Shown: piece after piece, positions 47,701-57,063 of the stretch
Layout: each line of letters opens with the position of its first letter
How positions within the stretch are numbered: position 1 is the first letter of the stretch
NCBI GenBank assembly: GCA_903813345.2
Contig: CAIIXF020000001.1
Span: forward strand, 38,349,366-38,409,365
DNA from: Owenia fusiformis
Lineage: Eukaryota > Annelida > Polychaeta > Sabellida > Oweniidae
Length of the DNA stretch: 60,000 nt
Reading direction: 5' to 3'
Notes under the pieces: model-generated
Database searches by the model: none
Told to the model about the DNA's origin: nothing
Seen by the model: only the letters and a program-made list of their open reading frames with translations
Translations under genes and position numbers: made by a program

Positions 47701-50700
47701 ATATTTTGTCACTGTACGTTGTCGATGGTTAGGCGTGAAACTAGCACTAGAAAAGATATAACACCCGGACACTTGCTGACACAAGAATTGACCTAGCTTT
47801 TATACTTACGAGCATATACTTATCAGCATCCGGTCGATGGTACTCGTCGAAAATGCCAAGCATTTTAGCAATATTTGCTGCCTGGTTTAGTGCCTGTAAA
47901 TAAAGAAAATGTTGGTATATGCTGAAGCGAATTACGAGTAAACGAAACAAATATGCCCATGTTTGAATTGTTTTTGTACCAAAACCTTTAACATATAAGA
48001 ACACATACGGTAATGTATGATGTAAATTGTAAACAGGACAGCGGACCAATATAGATTTTCAAATCCCGCGCTCGCAAACTTACCGATTGGTCATGGCGTT
48101 GGGACGACATTGCGCTTACAAACCGATCAACTGAAGATAAAACTACACGAGAAATTTTCCTTCAATCACTATTTATTTATTTCATGTAATATCACTTTAA
48201 TCTTAAATAATTTCATAAACATTTATTTATCAATCGCGTTTATTGATAAATTCGTGTCCTAGAAGTTCTAAACTTTTAGGTTTAGAAATATTGCTCGCGT
48301 AGTTTTATCTTCAGTTAATCGGTTAGTATGCGCGTTGTAATAGACTAGATGCGAGTAGAAATAATCTTGATTTGAAAATGTGACTTCTTGTTCGGGTTGA
48401 TTCCCCATAGACCCCATGTAATAAAATCACAAAAAGTGAATGATCTTCTCTTGTATTGGACAGATAACATTTTATTTTACTGGACACATTTTAATTTGCA
48501 TAACTATTAGATACATAAGGGTTATATGAAAATTGAACGAGCCACCTGGTGGTGAATCTGGTAACTACCTACTCGCATCTGCGTTATTACGTTAGGTCAA
48601 TATGACTTGGAAGAGACAGACATTGCAATAGACCATCAATTTCTGTTTTAAAACAAAATTAAAATACAAATTTTACAATAATCTAATTTGAAGTATTTAA
48701 GAATTAAACCATTATTTTTACTGGTTTAAACTTGCCATATATCAGTAGCCTACTTTTTGGAGAGTATTTTACTTGTGACCTCCAAGGAATAATTACAACA
48801 ATACCTTATTTCTCATGAAAATGAGTGTCATACATTATATAACTATTATCCCATCGAAAGAATTCCAGTGAATATAGAGAACGGCTCCGTCCGTTCGTAC
48901 TTCATTCTGTCCGTCCGGGCAATTATAACTCAAATACCGTTTGACCAATATCGTTTATATTCTACAGGTATACGCCTCATAAGAGTACAAGTTCTGCCGA
49001 TTTACAAAATGGTCACAGATTTAAAAATGGAGTAAACTTTGGCCAGTAGTAATTGAGCGATTTGTTCATATTTGAGATGCGAATACTCATAAGCAAGGGT
49101 CACTTATTTATGACACTTTGGATAGTAAGTGGCCAATTTTCAAAATGACCGCCATTGTGTTATTTCGAGTTTTCACTATAACTCAAAACGTAGAGGAGCG
49201 ATTTTGTCGAAATTTTATATGTGCCTACTTAGAAACTATTACACTAAACTTCCCAATGACGACTTGGCTTGTGAGTAGCCGTTTTATGTGCATTATAGTT
49301 TACAATTTTTGCTACTACAGAAAAGTAGTGGTGGGATTTTGTAAAAATGACAGCCATGGCTGTTGATGGGATTCTCGATGCCTTGACGTTCGTGTAATCT
49401 ATAATTATATAGCACAGTTTAACTTGCCATTGTGTTTAACTATTTGTCTGTTTAACTATTTGTCTACATGTTGCATATGTACAGTGCATACATACAAATT
49501 ACATATCAATGGGAATCATGTATCAATCCAGTTTGGACAATATCCACTAGAGGTCACTAGAGGTGGCGACAATGAAAGCTATAGCATATGTAAGGGGTCC
49601 CCAGGGGTAAATGTAAAAAACGTAGTTAGATATTAAACAAGGACAATAAATTCAGAGTTCAACTGATCAAAAGAAAACAAAACCTCAATATTCTAAATAA
49701 CGATTTTATATATTAATGTTCTCTCCCCATTCACAAAACACAAGGCCGGGAAAATCTGGGGATAGCGGTTAACCATGTATAGCACCCATACAAAATGAAC
49801 GATTTATCATAAATCATGTGAGGACAGGCAGAAACTAATCTCAAATCCATAAGATTGTCGAGGGGTCAACATTTGTTGTCCCAGTCCATAAAACAAAATA
49901 GCCATAAGAGAAAACTATGGCTTGATTTCATACCTCTTTGAACCTTATTTCCAAATCATAACTTAAGGTTCTTCAAAGAGTAGTTGAATTTTAATCCAGC
50001 ATATAGCTGGTGTGAATATCGTGTAAACGTTTATCTAAAGTCATCATCGATGATGTACCTTTCTTGTTATCCTTAATGTTATTTTCATTACATTATTATT
50101 TGAAGTATATTCTATCAGATACATGTATACATCCATCCCTAACTTGTTAATTGATATAACTTGCTAATTGATATTATTATTATCATTATTTCATATTAAA
50201 GAAACATTGTTTTTCTTTCATTTATCAACTGCAACTGAGCAGATCAACTTAAGTTTCAACAAGGCAGTAACATAACAAAATGTCATCACCTAGTTACTCA
50301 CAATATTATTAGTTTAAATCTTAAGTCAGATTTGAACTTCTGGGAACTTATAGCTGATCTTGAAAAAATAGTCAATTTGAAGTAAGTTGGCAATTGGAGG
50401 TCAAATCACATATCTAATGTCAGATTTGAACTTCTGAGAATTGTAGATGATTTTGAAAAAAAGAATTGGCCAATTTGAAGCAAAGTTAGATTTGAACTTC
50501 TGAAAAGTAGATGACTTTGAAGCAATTTGAAGCATTTGAAAAAATACTTTTTTTAACTTTTTACCTAGAGAAGGTCATTGGAGGTCAAATCTCAAATCTA
50601 AAGTCAGATCTGAACTTCTGAGAACTCATAGATGATTTTGGTCACTTTGAAGCAAGTTGAAAAATACCCCTTTGAACTTTTTTTGTCCTTGAGAAGTCAG

Positions 50701-53700
50701 ATTTGAACTTCTCATAACTTGAAAATGGTTTTGAAAAAATCAGTCCAAACAGTATTTGTTAAGTTATTGGAAGTTGTAGGGAATTGTTCAAGACGCCGAC
50801 TCCCGGACGCAAACCGCCGTCACAAAAATGTTAGAGACCATAACAATATGTCACCACTTTAGGTGGTGACACAAAAACTATTTCAGTTACACAGGGTGTC
50901 CTAAAAGATTGTACCCAGACCAAAAATGTTCCTAATGACTGGCTGTGCGCTGACTGATACAAAGTTTTGCTGAGAATTAAGCGACGACTGCATCATCGAG
51001 ATTGCATTGACCTACTTACATGACGAATTTATGTCTGATTACTGGGATTTGTTTTAATCTTAAATAAAGATATTGTCATGTTTTTCGTTTGATAATTTGC
51101 CATAATACTTTACGTTAATTGCTAAGGTAGGGTAAAGGGGGCAATCCGACAGTCGGAAGTTATCTTGTAACTGATTTTCCTTTTATGCGTTCAATTTTTT
51201 TACTATTGTGTCTTTTATGTAGTTTTCCCATCGTTCTTACGATAATGAAATAATCTGTCAGTAATTCTCACGAGAGCAATTATGAATCTATGAATTTACC
51301 ATATACATGTAATCAACCTATATATGCCTTCCTTAGACTATACAGTAAAACCTGTATATCTGAACACCTGGCTAATCCGAACACCTTCCAATTTGAACAC
51401 TTTTTTTCGGTCCCATTTTTTCCTCCCATTGACTCACATGTTAAAAAAACCTTGAAATCTGAACACCTCCTAATTTGAACAGTGAACAACCAGATTTGAA
51501 AAAGTGACCTGTCTAATCTGAACATTTTTATCAGAAAGCAAATGTCTGGACATTTCAATTAAAGCCACATATTGAGTCAATGTTATAGTTGTTATTTATC
51601 TTTACATATATACAAATGCAATCAAAGAACCAATTGTCCTAATTAACTTATTTAGTCTCAGTGACATCCCTAATTTGTGGAAAACAACAGGATGTTTTGG
51701 AAAGGTGTGAATACAGGAGTTAATTGGTTTATCCTATTAGAAAAGAACTGAATGTTTTATTTTTGGATTAAGAGAAAGGTGTGAATCAAGAAGATAATTG
51801 ATTTATCATTATTGGAAATTACCTGGATGTTTTTGATTTGGATTAAGAGAAAGGTGAGAGTCTGGGAGATAATTGGTTTATCCTCATTGTAAATTAACTG
51901 GATGTTTTTGATTTGGATTATGAACAGGTCTTAAATGTTTTATATCCCATGGGTCTGTTATGATAGCTAAGATTCAATCAGTAAATGTTTTATAATCACA
52001 AAGACAATACAGACGCCATTTGCAGACACGATTATATCACGAGGAGAAAAAATCCAACTTCGTAATATTTGCATACATCTGACATCCTGAATGCCCTTGA
52101 TATTTTGAAGGATTATACATCATCTCGAATGAACACTCATGAAAAATTATTTTTACTTGAAAAGGATATCTACTCAAATATTGCTAAAAGTGCCAAGAAA
52201 CAAACAACAATGAAGGACTTTTTCAAGCAAAAGTAAAGCAGTGCTATATAACCATAATATGGGATAAGCCATTTGATAAGCATAAGATTTCGTATGAGAC
52301 TATCATATACTTCTACAGTGTATTACAAAGTTTTTGCCAAAATATAAGAGTTATTTTTACTAAAATGATGAATTGTTCAAAATATAAATAAAACATAGCA
52401 ATAGGCTATAGGCCTATTGTAGAATTAACTCATCAACAACATGTTTTGTTTTCTGACTTAGTATTAAGTGTTCAATATAGTGCACTGAACAATGAAAATC
52501 CCCCCCCCCCGACCAACAAAATCCTCGAAATTTGAACACCTGCCAATTTGAACGCTTTTGGCTGGTCCCATGGGTGTTCGGATAAGACAGGTTTTACTGT
52601 ACATATATTATCAACAGATATGATATGGAAGCACGATGGAAATACATACAGTGAAACCAGTACCCGCAAAAGTTTTATAGGCCTTCTCATTCACGTCTCT
52701 TCCGTAGTAAAACTTTCTATCTTTCCTGAAAGTAAACACAATGTTTCATTAATCAATCATCAATGAAAAAAATTAAATAGATATACTATAGGTAAAGTAT
52801 CACAATGGTAAATAGCACATGGTCAACAATATATAGTAACCAAGACAGATTTAGGTATGGACACTCTTTCTAGGAGATTTTACTCTTTGATAATATCGAA
52901 AATCATAATAACTAAAGATTAAAGTAAAATTCTTTGATATTCTTCATTTCATACCAATTTTAAGTTAAAAACGTCGTTAAACACTAAATCTAACAGCCCA
53001 TGGCAGGTTCACATAGCCTGAAATCAACGGCCTTTGAACTTTGACATCTGAAACAATTGCTGACTAAATTAAAAGTACACTAGTTGCAATCTGAAAGTGT
53101 CTTATATTTTTCAAATTAATTTTGAATATATAAATATTATATATTTACAGGATTTCAGGGTTTCGATAAAACCCAAACAAGACATAATTCTTGATGTCTG
53201 GACGTTCCTCGATGTTTCGTATCCGTTCAAAATCAAGACACGTGTCTATTTTCCAAGTAGCCATTGCCGTTTCAATTGCTTCAATGTCCTCAGGATCTGA
53301 AAGTTTTGCAAATGACATCAATACGTTTCTCTTGCACATGTGAATGTAAGAAGATTCAGTTATGCAGAACCTGATTAAGTTACTCAATAGCAGTACTATC
53401 CCCCAAGACGCCCTCGCAAAGAGCTCCTACTAAGTACATACGGCATATCATACAAAACGATACCGAGCGTCCTCTATTAGCCAATAAAAATGCCGGCATA
53501 AGGGCTGTTTATTTTACAATTCTCTCCATTCTTGATAACAACAACCAGTATATTTACCTCCACTGCAAAAATAACCAATGAAAATAACAATGTGTCCCTT
53601 TCATCAAAAAGCACTTTAACGTAAAAAAAACACAAAACATTTCATCTAGTATATCTACTAGGCTAGTTGCAACGGTATTTTTAATTGTTGATAAATACGT

Positions 53701-56223
53701 ATTGTGGTCTGGTTATATCTTCACGTACCGTCAATCACCTTATTTTTTTGATTTATAAGTTCTTTATTCGCTCCAATGATAATAGCATTTCTAATTTGTT
53801 TAGAGCTTAAAAATACACTATTTACACGAGGCAGTTCAATCCCTTGTGTCATTTGTGTATAGCTATTTATCAAACCGATTATCAGTAATGTACAGTATAT
53901 ATGTTTAACATGTTTAGTTCAGTTTAGTGTTCCATTCATAATTTTAAACATATAATTAATTACAATGTGACACAGAGCATATAATCTAGTACACTATACA
54001 TCTCTACTACTGTTTATAATAGTAAAAAGCTGCAGACATGAGTTGCAGTACACTTTCTTTCCAAGCACAATTTTGAACTTGAACAATTGTTTGAAAAAGT
54101 TTCTCGCTAGATCTGATTCTGTCTTTTAGACAGGTACCGATTTCAATTCAAGCTTTGAAGCATTTTTTAGAAAAAGCAACATACCCTTTTTCCTTATTTA
54201 TCAGTTTTTCATGCTGATGAAGTTTTTAAAAGATGACTGCTCAATGGGGTGGCTTTGACACTGATTTTTAGCGTGTTTACCCCCTCGGATAAGATTTTAG
54301 GGGATACAATTATTTCATATCACAAAGGATATATCAACTATTTTTCTGATTTTTACAGCTTGATCACAGGTAGTAATCGAACAGCACTCTCCTACAAAAT
54401 CCGCACATTCCGGTAAAAAGTCGTGAGATTTCGGAATTTCTTTTGAAAACGAATGCTCTTTCTAGTAAGTTCACCGACCTAGCTTACTCTTGTGTTCGTT
54501 TCCTTGGTATCTTATTTTGCAAAGTTCGATCAAGTTCTTATTCAGTTAAACTTTGTCAAACTGCAAAATTTCAGATTGTTTGAATGTGCATCATATGTAC
54601 TTTGATGTATTACTAATTAAATATTAACAAAAAGATAAGTAAATCAAAAGTCGTATAGGTCTTGCATCTTATTGGGTGGGTAAAGCAATTGCATATATCT
54701 TTACAAACAATGGAATTAACATGAAAGTGGCAGACACATGTGAATATTTGTTTGTCAAACTGTGAAGAGATTGTCTAAATGTTATGGTTATGGGTAGGGC
54801 ACGATTAAGTCATATCAAAATTACAAAATAATTTTAACATAATAATAGATGTAGTACAATAGCATATAGTTCGAAATTGTTGAAAGAATATTCCTTTTGA
54901 GCTGTTAGACCTGTAATATTTTGCAGTCGCTAAAAATGAGACAAATTGCATATTTCTCTGAGACTAATGAAGATACCAGCCTTTACCTTTAGGATAAGAT
55001 CCATTTATGTGCTGGAACCATATGCTGTAGACCTTTATGTGTTATGAAATAATATCATAAAATCTTATCCCATGGGGGTAAAAACGCTAAAAACCAGTGT
55101 CACGGCCACCCCGTTGAGCTGTCATCTTTTAATATCTTATCAGTATGAAAACGGATGTAGAGAAAGTAGGTATGTTGCTCTCTCTAAAAATGCTGTTTCC
55201 AACCTTCGATCAAGTATGCAGGATATGACTGATTTCATTATTTAAATTGGATCGCTCTGATGTCACTACTAGTATTGCGTGTGGGGGAGGAAGGATGTTA
55301 TATTTGCATTTGATCTTTTTTATCCAACATAAAGCTTCTCAAGTCGATTTATTCATGAGAACGATTGATATTGCATAAAGGAAAAGTACTATTTTTACAA
55401 AAGATCATACTATATATACCAAGTTGCATTAATTTCAATAGATCCCATTTTGGAACTGTAAACTCTGGAAAGAATCGAAATTATTCTACTTGTTTTGCTC
55501 AATTTGAATTTAGCCCCATTGGAACGACTGCCTTCCATGCATTCTAACACGACACATAAACTTACTTAGTCCATCTTCATCTATCACGTATGGGACTGGT
55601 AAATCCCACAAAGAATTCCTAGCACTTGAAATTGAACGTTTCGACCTAGTTCCTTCTCTTGGTTTATTTTCCCCATGGATAGAGTTATCATCGTTGCTTT
55701 GAATATCGCCAATGTCATGATCGTACATTTCCCCGAGCACTTTATATATATTTAGACCATAATTTTCTACCTGGAAGAATAACAGCAAACGTACTTTATG
55801 GTCATTCATATTTGCATCGTATGAATAAAAACGTACTCTAAAAGAAGGTTAAACAATATAACAAATAAATGTGTCCTTGATTTTGAAATCTTTATATCTT
55901 CCAATTCTTATGATTCTTCATTCGTACTGTAAAACTTATGTCACAGAAAAGAAGTTACTGTCCTTGTAAGACTATGCATCTTATTGCGCTTTTGCAAATC
56001 AGCAATTAATTGATAACCAGATCATTTCATAGATGAATAGATGTTGTAATATGATTTAATGTCTTAATTAGGTGTAATATTATTATCTTATTTAACCTTT
56101 AACAAGTCAACCTACCTTTGACGATATTCTACGGTTTTTGTTCCCTTTCTTCTTGCACATGCTCTTTTGTAAATACGTAATCATGAGTATGAAAATTAAT
56201 GAATGCCATAGCTTAGTGGCCAT
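38627..56223 (-). CDS. Secreted astacin-EGF-CUB-TSP1 protein with ablated zinc site (14 exons, 606 aa)
   Basis: Fourteen exons join in phase into 606 codons. Order: signal peptide (1-23), propeptide (to 81) ending in furin-type RSKR, astacin (M12A) fold (82-296), EGF-like (about 320-350), CUB (about 358-482), TSP1 (485-540) and a Cys-rich tail. This is the architecture of nematode subgroup-V astacins (NAS-33 to NAS-38). The fold is shown by LWDLPVPYVI, AMATWKIDTCLDF, HRPDADKY, FGIPFDFGSLVM and YDKKLVNIAYC. The zinc-site helix HExxHxxGxxH reads ANIAKMLGIFD, so all three His ligands and the catalytic Glu are gone, and the Met-turn MHY is MAP. I infer a non-catalytic extracellular protein. Frame, splice sites and accessory domains are intact, which argues against simple decay. 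Confidence 0.85.
39034..39147 (-). CDS. Astacin-like pseudoprotease exon 13 (TSP1 end, Cys-rich)
   Basis: EGSSFDTETCNVFACNIDVS closes the TSP1 repeat ('...CN...C'), then AKCNGCSLPDAEKKQECHR. The acceptor is the first of two overlapping AGs (TTAAAG|AG); only it keeps phase. Donor ATAG|GTAAGT. Confidence 0.8.
39343..39457 (-). CDS. Astacin-like pseudoprotease exon 12 (TSP1)
   Basis: AQWAEWSQWTPCSKSCGGCG, then RRSRKRACLHHQKYPRC: the thrombospondin type-1 W-x-x-W-x-x-W-x-x-C-S-x-x-C-G core and basic strand. Acceptor GACTTTCAG, donor CGA|GTAGGT, phase 2. The other two frames are also open here and encode nothing recognisable. Confidence 0.85.
39679..39803 (-). CDS. Astacin-like pseudoprotease exon 11 (CUB, end)
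   Basis: FCCRQTPQVILMSETNRMMV, then LFQSNGVEGLQGFRAKYTFE: CUB 'RFCG...P..I.S..N.M.V.F.SD....GF.A.Y'. The fourth CUB Cys is followed by a second Cys where Gly is usual. Phase 1 at ACAG|GTACAC. Confidence 0.85.
39940..41420. repeat. Diverged array with CACTTTAAAAGTGCCCAGAA core
   Basis: At least six degraded copies of a unit containing 'acactt.aaagtgcccagaaatcacca' and 'cacccta.ccct', spaced roughly 170-350 bp, in intron 10 of the astacin-like gene. It is interrupted by a SINE-like remnant. Confidence 0.5.
40375..40505 (+). mobile_element. tRNA-derived SINE remnant
   Basis: GGGTTCGATCCCC is a perfect pol III B box, followed by a non-tRNA tail (GGACTGACTCTTTCACATCA, then AATGAGTAAAAGAGTAA). 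No A box is found upstream, so the copy is 5'-truncated or an old fragment. Confidence 0.45.
42784..42923 (-). CDS. Astacin-like pseudoprotease exon 10 (CUB, middle)
   Basis: APADKRVQIQFIDSFDLFCS, HYVEAALSC and VDWVEVKYEKD with TGIR: 'AP.GKRV.L.F..F......C..D.VEV' of CUB. The third CUB Cys is present, plus one extra Cys. The donor ACG|GTATGA gives phase 2. Confidence 0.85.
44030..44520. repeat. Dispersed 490-bp repeat (copy 2)
   Basis: Second copy of the 36845 repeat, in intron 9 of the astacin-like gene, same strand orientation. Confidence 0.6.
44733..44848 (-). CDS. Astacin-like pseudoprotease exon 9 (CUB, first part)
   Basis: DTCGGITLTTPGIIESPGYF then KKWQTCTWMIQ: the CUB opening 'CGG.L....G.I.SP.YP' and 'C.W.I', giving CUB cysteines 1 and 2. 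A solitary mariner-like terminus lies about 25 bp upstream of the acceptor. Confidence 0.85.
44875..45005 (+). mobile_element. Solitary mariner-type terminus
   Basis: AAGGGTTGTTCAAAAAGTTT TGCACG, preceded by TATA, resembles mariner-family ends. I found no matching inverted end nearby, so this is a truncated copy. It begins about 25 bp from the CUB exon 9 acceptor. Confidence 0.45.
45090..45266 (-). CDS. Astacin-like pseudoprotease exon 8 (EGF-like)
   Basis: Linker RKRHPSYINDRGLIGSDPTA, then EGF-like IDCSNGGYAHPLNLTKCICP followed by RGFIGTTCD. NGGY...P..C.C..GF.G..C is the EGF form found between astacin and CUB in these proteins. Acceptor TTTTTAG, donor CCAG|GTTTGC, phase 1. Confidence 0.85.
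45654..45793 (-). CDS. Astacin-like pseudoprotease exon 7
   Basis: DYTADPVLPAMLPRNGLYQQ, TMGSTIFSGQPSFYDKK and LVNIAYC: the usual end of the astacin fold ('..G.R.GLS..DI..IN.LY.C'). Cys296 is the partner of Cys124. Acceptor TTTCACAG, donor ATA|GTGAGT, phase 1. Confidence 0.85.
45943..46076 (-). CDS. Astacin-like pseudoprotease exon 6 (Met-turn)
   Basis: YLRQNAKPIRLGFLAPISNS, then MAVDFGIPFDFGSLVMAPVY. The last part equals astacin 'DSLGVPYDYGSVMHYS'; Met243 of the Met-turn is kept but His-Tyr is Ala-Pro. The donor TTTAG|GTAAAA (phase 2) was chosen over TAC|GTATGT to restore 'CIFS' as in 'YAFS'. Confidence 0.8.
46697..47013. mobile_element. 317-bp piggyBac-like MITE
   Basis: TTAA flanks both sides, and the ends CCCTTTCACGACGATAGG and CGTCGGGAAAGGG are inverted. 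TTAA plus CCC-ends is the piggyBac signature. Subterminal direct repeat ACGATAGGCTCCAT. No ORF. Confidence 0.75.
47245..47737. mobile_element. 493-bp foldback MITE, CACGCCTAACCATCGACAAC ends
   Basis: Its two halves are inverted copies of each other nearly throughout. Ends match those of the 1.1-kb element at 23598, so it is a shorter derivative of the same family. It lies 73 bp downstream of the degenerate zinc-site exon. Confidence 0.75.
47810..47893 (-). CDS. Astacin-like pseudoprotease exon 5 (degenerate zinc site)
   Basis: 28 codons, ALNQAANIAKMLGIFDEYHR then PDADKYML. Anchored on G-x-F/x-E-x-x-RPD-x-D-x-Y, HExxHxxGxxH maps to A185 N186 I A K189 M L G I F D195. Acceptor TTATTTACAG and donor CTC|GTAAGT are strong; phase 0 on both sides. 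Confidence 0.85.
48108..48338. mobile_element. 230-bp foldback MITE
   Basis: ACCGATCAACTGAAGATAAA and TTTATCTTCAGTTAATCGGT are inverted, with GCGC-containing tips outside them. It lies in intron 4 of the astacin-like gene. Confidence 0.6.
50285..50880. repeat. Dispersed array element (copy 3, inverted)
   Basis: Opposite orientation to copy 1, with both flanks preserved: CTCACAATATTATTAG on one side and AACAGTATTTGTTAAGTTAT on the other. About four units with AGATTTGAACTTCTGAGAA between. The outer part contains an inverted GTCACCACTTTAGGTGGTGAC. Confidence 0.65.
51343..52599. mobile_element. 1.26-kb pogo/Tigger-like element
   Basis: CAGTAAAACCTGTATATCTG at the left and TCGGATAAGACAGGTTTTAC TG at the right, flanked by TA. 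These are the canonical pogo/Tigger ends with alternating 'aatttgaacac' subterminal motifs. A plus-strand fragment near 52190-52236 reads KKQTTMKDFFKQK-stop, like the tail of a pogo-family transposase. The rest of the coding region is missing. Confidence 0.8.
52650..52725 (-). CDS. Astacin-like pseudoprotease exon 4
   Basis: LKDRKFYYGRDVNEKAYKTF then AGTGFT, aligned by position to 'CWSYVGRQGG.Q.LSL..GC...'. Both cysteines expected here (Cys64 and Cys84 of astacin) are absent. A pogo-like transposon ends 50 bp beyond its donor. Confidence 0.8.
53149..53296 (-). CDS. Astacin-like pseudoprotease exon 3
   Basis: PEDIEAIETAMATWKIDTCL then DFERIRN, matching astacin 'I..AM..WE..TCI.F'. Cys124 corresponds to Cys42 of crayfish astacin. 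FGFYRNPEIL ends the exon where active astacins read toward 'CWSYVG'. Confidence 0.85.
54140..55205. mobile_element. 1.1-kb inverted-repeat element
   Basis: GGGGTGGCTTTGACACTGAT with TTTTTAGCGTGTTTACCCC at the left is mirrored by GGGGGTAAAAACGCTAAAAA and CCAGTGTCACGGCCACCCC at the right. Pairing extends out to 'aaaaagcaacatac/gtatgttgctctct'. It lies in intron 2 of the astacin-like gene; exact ends are uncertain. Confidence 0.6.
55566..55770 (-). CDS. Astacin-like pseudoprotease exon 2 (propeptide)
   Basis: Propeptide with EMYDHDIGDIQSND, retaining the GDI core of the astacin FxGDI 'aspartate switch'. A furin-type site TRSKR (residues 77-81) precedes ISSARNSLWDLPVPYVIDED, the N-terminus of the astacin domain. 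Acceptor CTTCCAG, donor CTAA|GTAAGT, phase 1. Confidence 0.85.
56116..56223 (-). CDS. Astacin-like pseudoprotease exon 1 (signal peptide)
   Basis: MATKLWHSLIFILMITYLQK then SMCKKKGNKNRR: hydrophobic core with a short n-region, so a secretory signal peptide. The first ATG follows an upstream in-frame TAA. Phase 0 at AAG|GTAGGT. Confidence 0.75.
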
Positions 56224-57061
56224 CTTAAATAATTCACTTGTACACGTTTTCTGTGTGTATTCTGTCCATTAACTTGTGGTCGATAAGTAAAGTATGAACG
56301 GCCATTACTTTTGCCATTTATGTAGTTTTAAATAGCTCTTTTATTGAAGTGTGAATACTGCTTGTTATATCGCATTTAGACAAATTGTCTACTTTTATAG
56401 TATTACTGCAAGGGATATGGTCCCTAGATTGAAACTAGAACTTCCGTGTTGAAGGAAGAAAGGGAAAAGGGAACGCTGGGAAACCCATAATGGTTGTGCA
56501 ATATAAACACATTATATTGATGTATATCAACGTATTGCTTATATTATTTATTTATGGCCGTACAAAGTACATATTTAGTGATTTGTTGTTTATGATTAAC
56601 AATAAATGTATGATTAATATTTTTCTTCCGTTTAATTAACAACTTGTTTATTATCAACAGAGTATCACAAATAGTATATATTTATTTTGATCGTACTGTA
56701 CAGTAAATCTCAGCAAATAAGTGAGTAAGGGCGTTCAGACACTAAGGTATTACACATCATCGAGCTCCCCGTTAAGCTGCTGATAATCCTAAGATTTATC
56801 CTTATATCCAAATGATTTCCGTGATATCTGAATGGTATTCATGGATTATCAATCTTTAACATATTTATTGTTTGACACAAATTAATCGTACAATGAAAAT
56901 ATTATGTTCCATATGGTTTTATCTAAAAGGCGAACATGCGAAAATTAAGGGTGGCTGTTCCCCTAAAACGACTTGTTAATAGATCTTCATTTAAACAGTT
57001 GGGCAAGATGTATCCGATTCCAGCCAATCTGAAGACGCTATTTCACATAACTGCATTCTAT
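56224..57061. other. Upstream flank of the astacin-like gene
   Basis: AT-rich single-copy sequence up to the mariner element. It should hold the promoter and any 5' UTR exon of the minus-strand gene, but no core-promoter motif stands out. Confidence 0.35.
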
Positions 57062-57063
57062 TA

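Noticed and set aside
48880-49380. Region starting CCGTCCGTTCGTACTTC that might be a retroelement
   Set aside because: It resembles repeats common in invertebrate genomes, but no end, ORF or second copy in this window could be shown.
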